Below are positions 56,008 to 59,623 of a stretch of DNA of 59,623 bases, piece after piece. Made by a program: the position numbers and the translations under genes. Source of the stretch: Hydnum rufescens UP504 (lineage: Eukaryota; Basidiomycota; Agaricomycetes; Cantharellales; Hydnaceae); the NCBI GenBank assembly GCA_014904985.1, contig MU128927.1, forward strand, positions 366,511 through 426,133, read 5' to 3'. Each line of letters begins with the position of its first letter. Positions within the stretch are counted from its first letter, which is position 1. The notes below the pieces were generated by a model. That model searched no databases and was not told the DNA's origin. It saw nothing but the letters and a program-made list of their open reading frames with translations.

Positions 56008-56789
56008 AAGTGATGTATCAATATATGAGCCCGGATGTCCCAAGAGAATGGTGTCTTGCTTGCACCCCTGCGGCGGAGTTTGCCTCTCTTTTGATTAGGT
56101 AAGCTTGCCTCAATAGCGGCCGCTAAATAGGCTTCCTGGCGCTTATATAAGCAAAGCACTCCTGGCCAATGGTCCTATTGTCCGTCTTTATCACGAAATA
56201 TGTGGCAATGAAATACGTGTCCCTTGAGTGCCTCACGCCTTCATGAATAGGCATTAGAGGATTCCTCCCTCGGACCAACTCAACTGCGTAATAGGAAGTT
56301 CGAATATGGGTATGACCGTACGTGACTATTTCGTTATCGGAAGCGTGCTTTTACAATGACGAACCTCCAGAGAGCCACCTACATCTCTGGAGTATTTTCA
56401 ATTCAAGAGCATCCTCCTTCCTACTATGACCGATAAATATTCTTCCAAGACATCAGTATTGCCAGGAGAGCCAAGAGCTGCTGTGTGCCAGCTATCCTCT
56501 ACCCCATTCAACCATGAAAGCGTGTGCTTGCAACGTTTCATATAATAATATATTCTGAACCCAATGTTGGTTTCTTCCTGTGCTAGTTCGAAGGACGACA
56601 AATTGAACCCGACGCAAATAGAAATCTTGGTGACACCCACGTCAAACAGCAAGGGGTATTGCTACTCTGGAGTTACGCACCCGAGAAGGAAGTATCCTCA
56701 CTGCCGCGCGTAGTGTTTCATTCTCTTCCATTTGGCCCGCGCACTATCAAGAGCGCCCCGACGCCTATATAGCTCTAAAGGCACAGATG
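56008..56789. other. Intergenic region upstream of PIL1 and downstream of MAU2
   Basis: About 780 bp. An 84-codon minus-strand frame (56652-56398) has no recognised domain. It should include the PIL1 promoter and the MAU2 3' untranslated region. Confidence 0.45.
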
Positions 56790-59476
56790 TTATTGGAACC
56801 GCTCGCGACCATCAGCCCGAGGCGACGCACCGAGGAAGCGTTCTCCCACCCATAGACCCAACGGAGAATTTCCGCAATAATTTTCCCCTCTAGGTCTTCC
56901 ACTATCTACATTGCCTCGGGTTTCTGAGGCGCCCATTCCTGCAGCAAGTTGTCGAGCAGTCTGTAGCATGACCTGGGCATGATCGCTGGCTGTGTCATAG
57001 TAGTGTGCAGAAGTAAGCGCCAGAACAACAGCCCGTAGATGATTATCTTGGGCACGGGATGCTATGTCTAGCGAAGCCTTTAGCTTATGTCTGACAAGGA
57101 AATAAGCGACGTCAAAAGATACCCGTCAACAATATGAAACCAGGGCTTTGATTCGTACTTAGCCTTGACGATCTCTTTCGAAGTGATTGCCTCCAGTAGT
57201 CTCCCTACTGCAGTCAAAACACCAGGGTAGGCTCTACACTCTTCAATGACATCGCATGCCATTGTATTCAGGTCGTTGTCGGTGTCTCTCATCGACACTG
57301 GAAGTGTGTGGTCTTTGATGGCGCGTAATCCAAGCCGCAAACCTACCTCCCCAGCCCTTGCAGCCACACGAACAAATCCCGAGGTACCACTTCCATAATT
57401 GTGTGAAGATGACCGGTCTGTTCGTCATCGTCCAGAAACGCAGCGGCGCGATAACAATGCAGGGCTCGTTCGACTTGCGTTGTCGCATGGGCAAGATGAG
57501 CGTGATGGAGCGTGATGCGCGCCGCGAAAAAGGGAAATATAGAATAGGTTCGTGTATGCGCGATCACCTCTGCAAGGCACTGCGCATCCCGTTATATGAT
57601 GTTATGAACATCGACCGACCGTTTGTAACAGGTCCTGACTCACCCCTTCAGCTTGTTCAAATTCGCTTCGCATTATGCAAACCTAGACGGAAGCCAGATG
57701 AATGAACTTCGGGAGTCCTCTGGTGAAGATCGCGAACACACCCCAGCCATTTCGCACAAGAAATCAGCCTTGATCTTCGCGAGTCTATCTTCCAATTCTC
57801 TCGCATCTGCTAAAGACGACCATTTTGGAACTAAGCATAAAGTGCAAATCAGTTGCCCTTCTTTCGGCGGTTCATATTCAGAAATGGTCCTTACACCCAA
57901 GTTCCTCGGTGCGATTATTGATCTCTAACAGTCCAGCTGCCAGGAACTTTTTCCTTCTCGGATCCCTTCCGACAGTATCTCGTTTCGATACGGAAGAGAT
58001 GATATACCCGAGTTCAAATAGTACGCGCGGATGACTCATCTCGATTATCAATGGTGGACCCGGAGTCAACGGGATCTAAGCACGTCATTAGAAACATCCC
58101 GCCGATCCCAATGATTACATACCGTGAGGAATGCATCTGCACCTTTCGTTAAGGCAAGGACATCAAGGAGCTGGTGTAAACGAGAGAGCCTAGGGGAAGC
58201 TGCTTTCGAATCGCCAATGAAAGTGTAGTACAGAACGCTGATTACGAGAACATGCATTTGCATTCTTTCGAGAAGCGTATTCACACCACGTTCGGTAGGA
58301 TCTGAGGAAAACGGCGCCGAACCATCGGGAACGTCAAAGACAAGGCCTAACGCTGATTCAGCTTCTGGTAAACTCCCTTGGATGCTCTGATCAGCAGGGT
58401 TCATAGTACCATGCCATTTCTGAACGTGGAGTTAGAAACCAGCACACGTCCCTCTCCGGTAAGACACGATACGGACCTGAGCACGAACAAGGGTTCTCAG
58501 TTTTATCAAAATGGCTAATCTCACGATATCCGGATGCCGGTGCCTCGAACCCAGACTCCGCAATGTCTCTGCTATCTGGAGGGCGGTGTTTATATCTACA
58601 GGAGATGGACGGGATGCCAGGGTAGAGGACTTGTTTGCGTTATTCATCACCGATGTCACTGGTACTGACGAAAGATAGCTCGCATGCTGTGATAGCAGGG
58701 CAGTATACTGTGTTTGCGGCAGGTCCGATCTACAACGAAAATCAGAGGAACGATGGATGTGGAAAGTGGGGGGTACATACGCAGACAGGCTCCCCCAGAC
58801 GCGCTTCATTAGAGAGCGCGAAAATTTTAGATTGTGCTGCCATAAGACAAGATGGGAATGAAGTAACATGAGGTGTGTATGATAGGTTCGAAGGGAGGAT
58901 TGCTATGAAAAATGGTACGTATGCTACCAGAAAACTGGGATAATGACGAAAAATGTCACTCACTTTGGGCGCCAATGATAGATGGAGTCCCTTGGCGATG
59001 GCGTCTTCAATCTATAAGATATTATGAGATATACTGAGTTCCCGGATCTCTCGCATATATGCGTTGCAACTCACCTCACCCTCGATGCCCCGGCACCAGT
59101 TTGGGGCCGCGTCTCCACCAAATCCGGCGCGGAGGATGAGTAAGCCAATTTCTGCTAGCGTGGTCCACGCCCGACATAACATCTCCGGACCAAGCACGTC
59201 GCCATGCGCGTTATTATTTTTGTCTAAGTCGGTGTTGAGATGAATACATTGTCGGAGCGACAGAAGAGAACAGTAGAGTGCAAGGACATGATTTGGATGC
59301 GATGGAGGGTGCAGCAAACGTATAGGAAGATTGAGCAGGGTACGCGAAAGATTGTTCGTGGTAACAATCCTCGTGGGGTAACTCATTCCGAACACGTATG
59401 AATCCTCTACGCTAGTGCTTGAGAAGCAAATTCGGCCTTTGACTATTCGCGCAGCACACATCGACGTGTCCTGCAA
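56790..59476 (-). CDS. MAU2: MAU2/Scc4 cohesin-loading factor, about ten exons, one frame break
   Basis: Minus-strand gene with at least nine short introns. Segments in order: CRAWTTLAEIGLLILRAGF (about 59180); QSSLRTYHTHLMLLHSHLVL then WQHNLKFSRSLMKRVW; SDLPQTQYTALLSQHASYLS; ESALGLVFDVPDG; MQMHVLVISVLYYTFIGDSK; THPRVLF-like MSHPRVLFELGYIISSVSKR; WSSLADARELEDRLAKIKAD; VIAHTRTYSIFPFFAARITL then HHAHLAHATTQVERALHCYR; AARAGEVGLRLGLRAIK; SRAQDNHLRAVVLALTSAHY; and NSPLGLWVGERFL near the stop (56790-56792). These match the TPR-like superhelix of MAU2 (PF10345 family), which with Scc2 loads cohesin on chromatin. One base seems missing near 57385 before GFVRVAARAGE. The 5' end is uncertain: ATG 59461 or 59389, or an exon beyond the window. 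Confidence 0.82.
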
Positions 59477-59623
59477 TGCACTACCCTGGAGTAGCCAATG
59501 TCGGCTAGTGCCGATGGCAGCAAGTCACAGTTGAGTACTTTCCGCCCCCTCCGGATGTAAAACCGAGAACCCAGAGTTCGGCGCAATTTATTTTGCACGC
59601 AACTCAACACCATCCGGATGCAA
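59477..59623 (-). other. Window edge upstream of MAU2
   Basis: 147 bp containing either the MAU2 5' untranslated region or part of a further first exon. CATCCGGATG-like and CATCCGGAGG-like motifs occur on either side, near 59548 and 59611. Nothing more can be said from this window. Confidence 0.35.

Overview
The window reads as nuclear DNA of a mushroom-forming basidiomycete (Agaricomycetes). Support: introns of about 50-70 nt, Agaricomycete-type transposons (KDZ with a cysteine cluster, pogo-type, Tc1-like, copia), and single-copy genes with basidiomycete-type sequences (eisosome PIL1, MIC12, a G-alpha with a GQSESGKS P-loop, a long-N-terminus tetraspanin, a MAU2/Scc4 cohesin loader). It splits sharply at about 43 kb.

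Positions 1-43,000 are a transposon graveyard with few CpGs. In order: unassigned decayed sequence (1-2363); a KDZ transposase whose one reading frame is broken only by three TGA codons (2364-5477); a 41-bp tandem array; a minus-strand copia gag-integrase relic (6806-8582); a second KDZ relic (8865-13313) split by an intact-looking 2.97-kb pogo transposon with 27-bp terminal inverted repeats and a TA target duplication (9202-12180); dispersed repeats and an unrecognised minus-strand coding relic (13.3-17 kb); a nest in which a solo LTR (16972-22758) holds a Tc1-like transposon (17101-22426) whose transposase intron holds another 2.2 kb; a complete non-autonomous LTR element with CCAAT target duplications (23522-28938); and a second pogo-like relic (31223-32789) carrying a solo short LTR.

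At 32790-32814 there is a run of 25 N. From there to about 39.34 kb the sequence is almost all A and C on the plus strand. Its right half is a garbled duplicate of the clean sequence that follows, so I read it as badly sequenced or badly gap-filled DNA. Clean sequence returns with the C-terminal part of the pogo-like transposase (39.4-40.3 kb), a long palindrome centred on 40717, and a 1.55-kb short-LTR (TRIM-like) element (41185-42736).

From 43,063 to the end is ordinary gene-dense DNA: MIC12 (-), an F-box gene (+), a ten-exon G-alpha gene (-), a tetraspanin (+), an F-box/leucine-rich gene (+), PIL1 (-) and MAU2 (-). They do not form a pathway; they serve mitochondrial cristae, protein turnover, signalling, plasma-membrane domains and sister-chromatid cohesion. 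Five of the seven carry exactly one small reading-frame break in otherwise clean gene models, which points to residual indel errors in the assembly more than to five dead genes.

The recurring theme of the left two thirds is loss of CpG by C-to-T change: in-frame stops are TGA where arginine CGA is expected, the two LTRs of one element differ as reciprocal TG/CA pairs, and even a target duplication has decayed this way.
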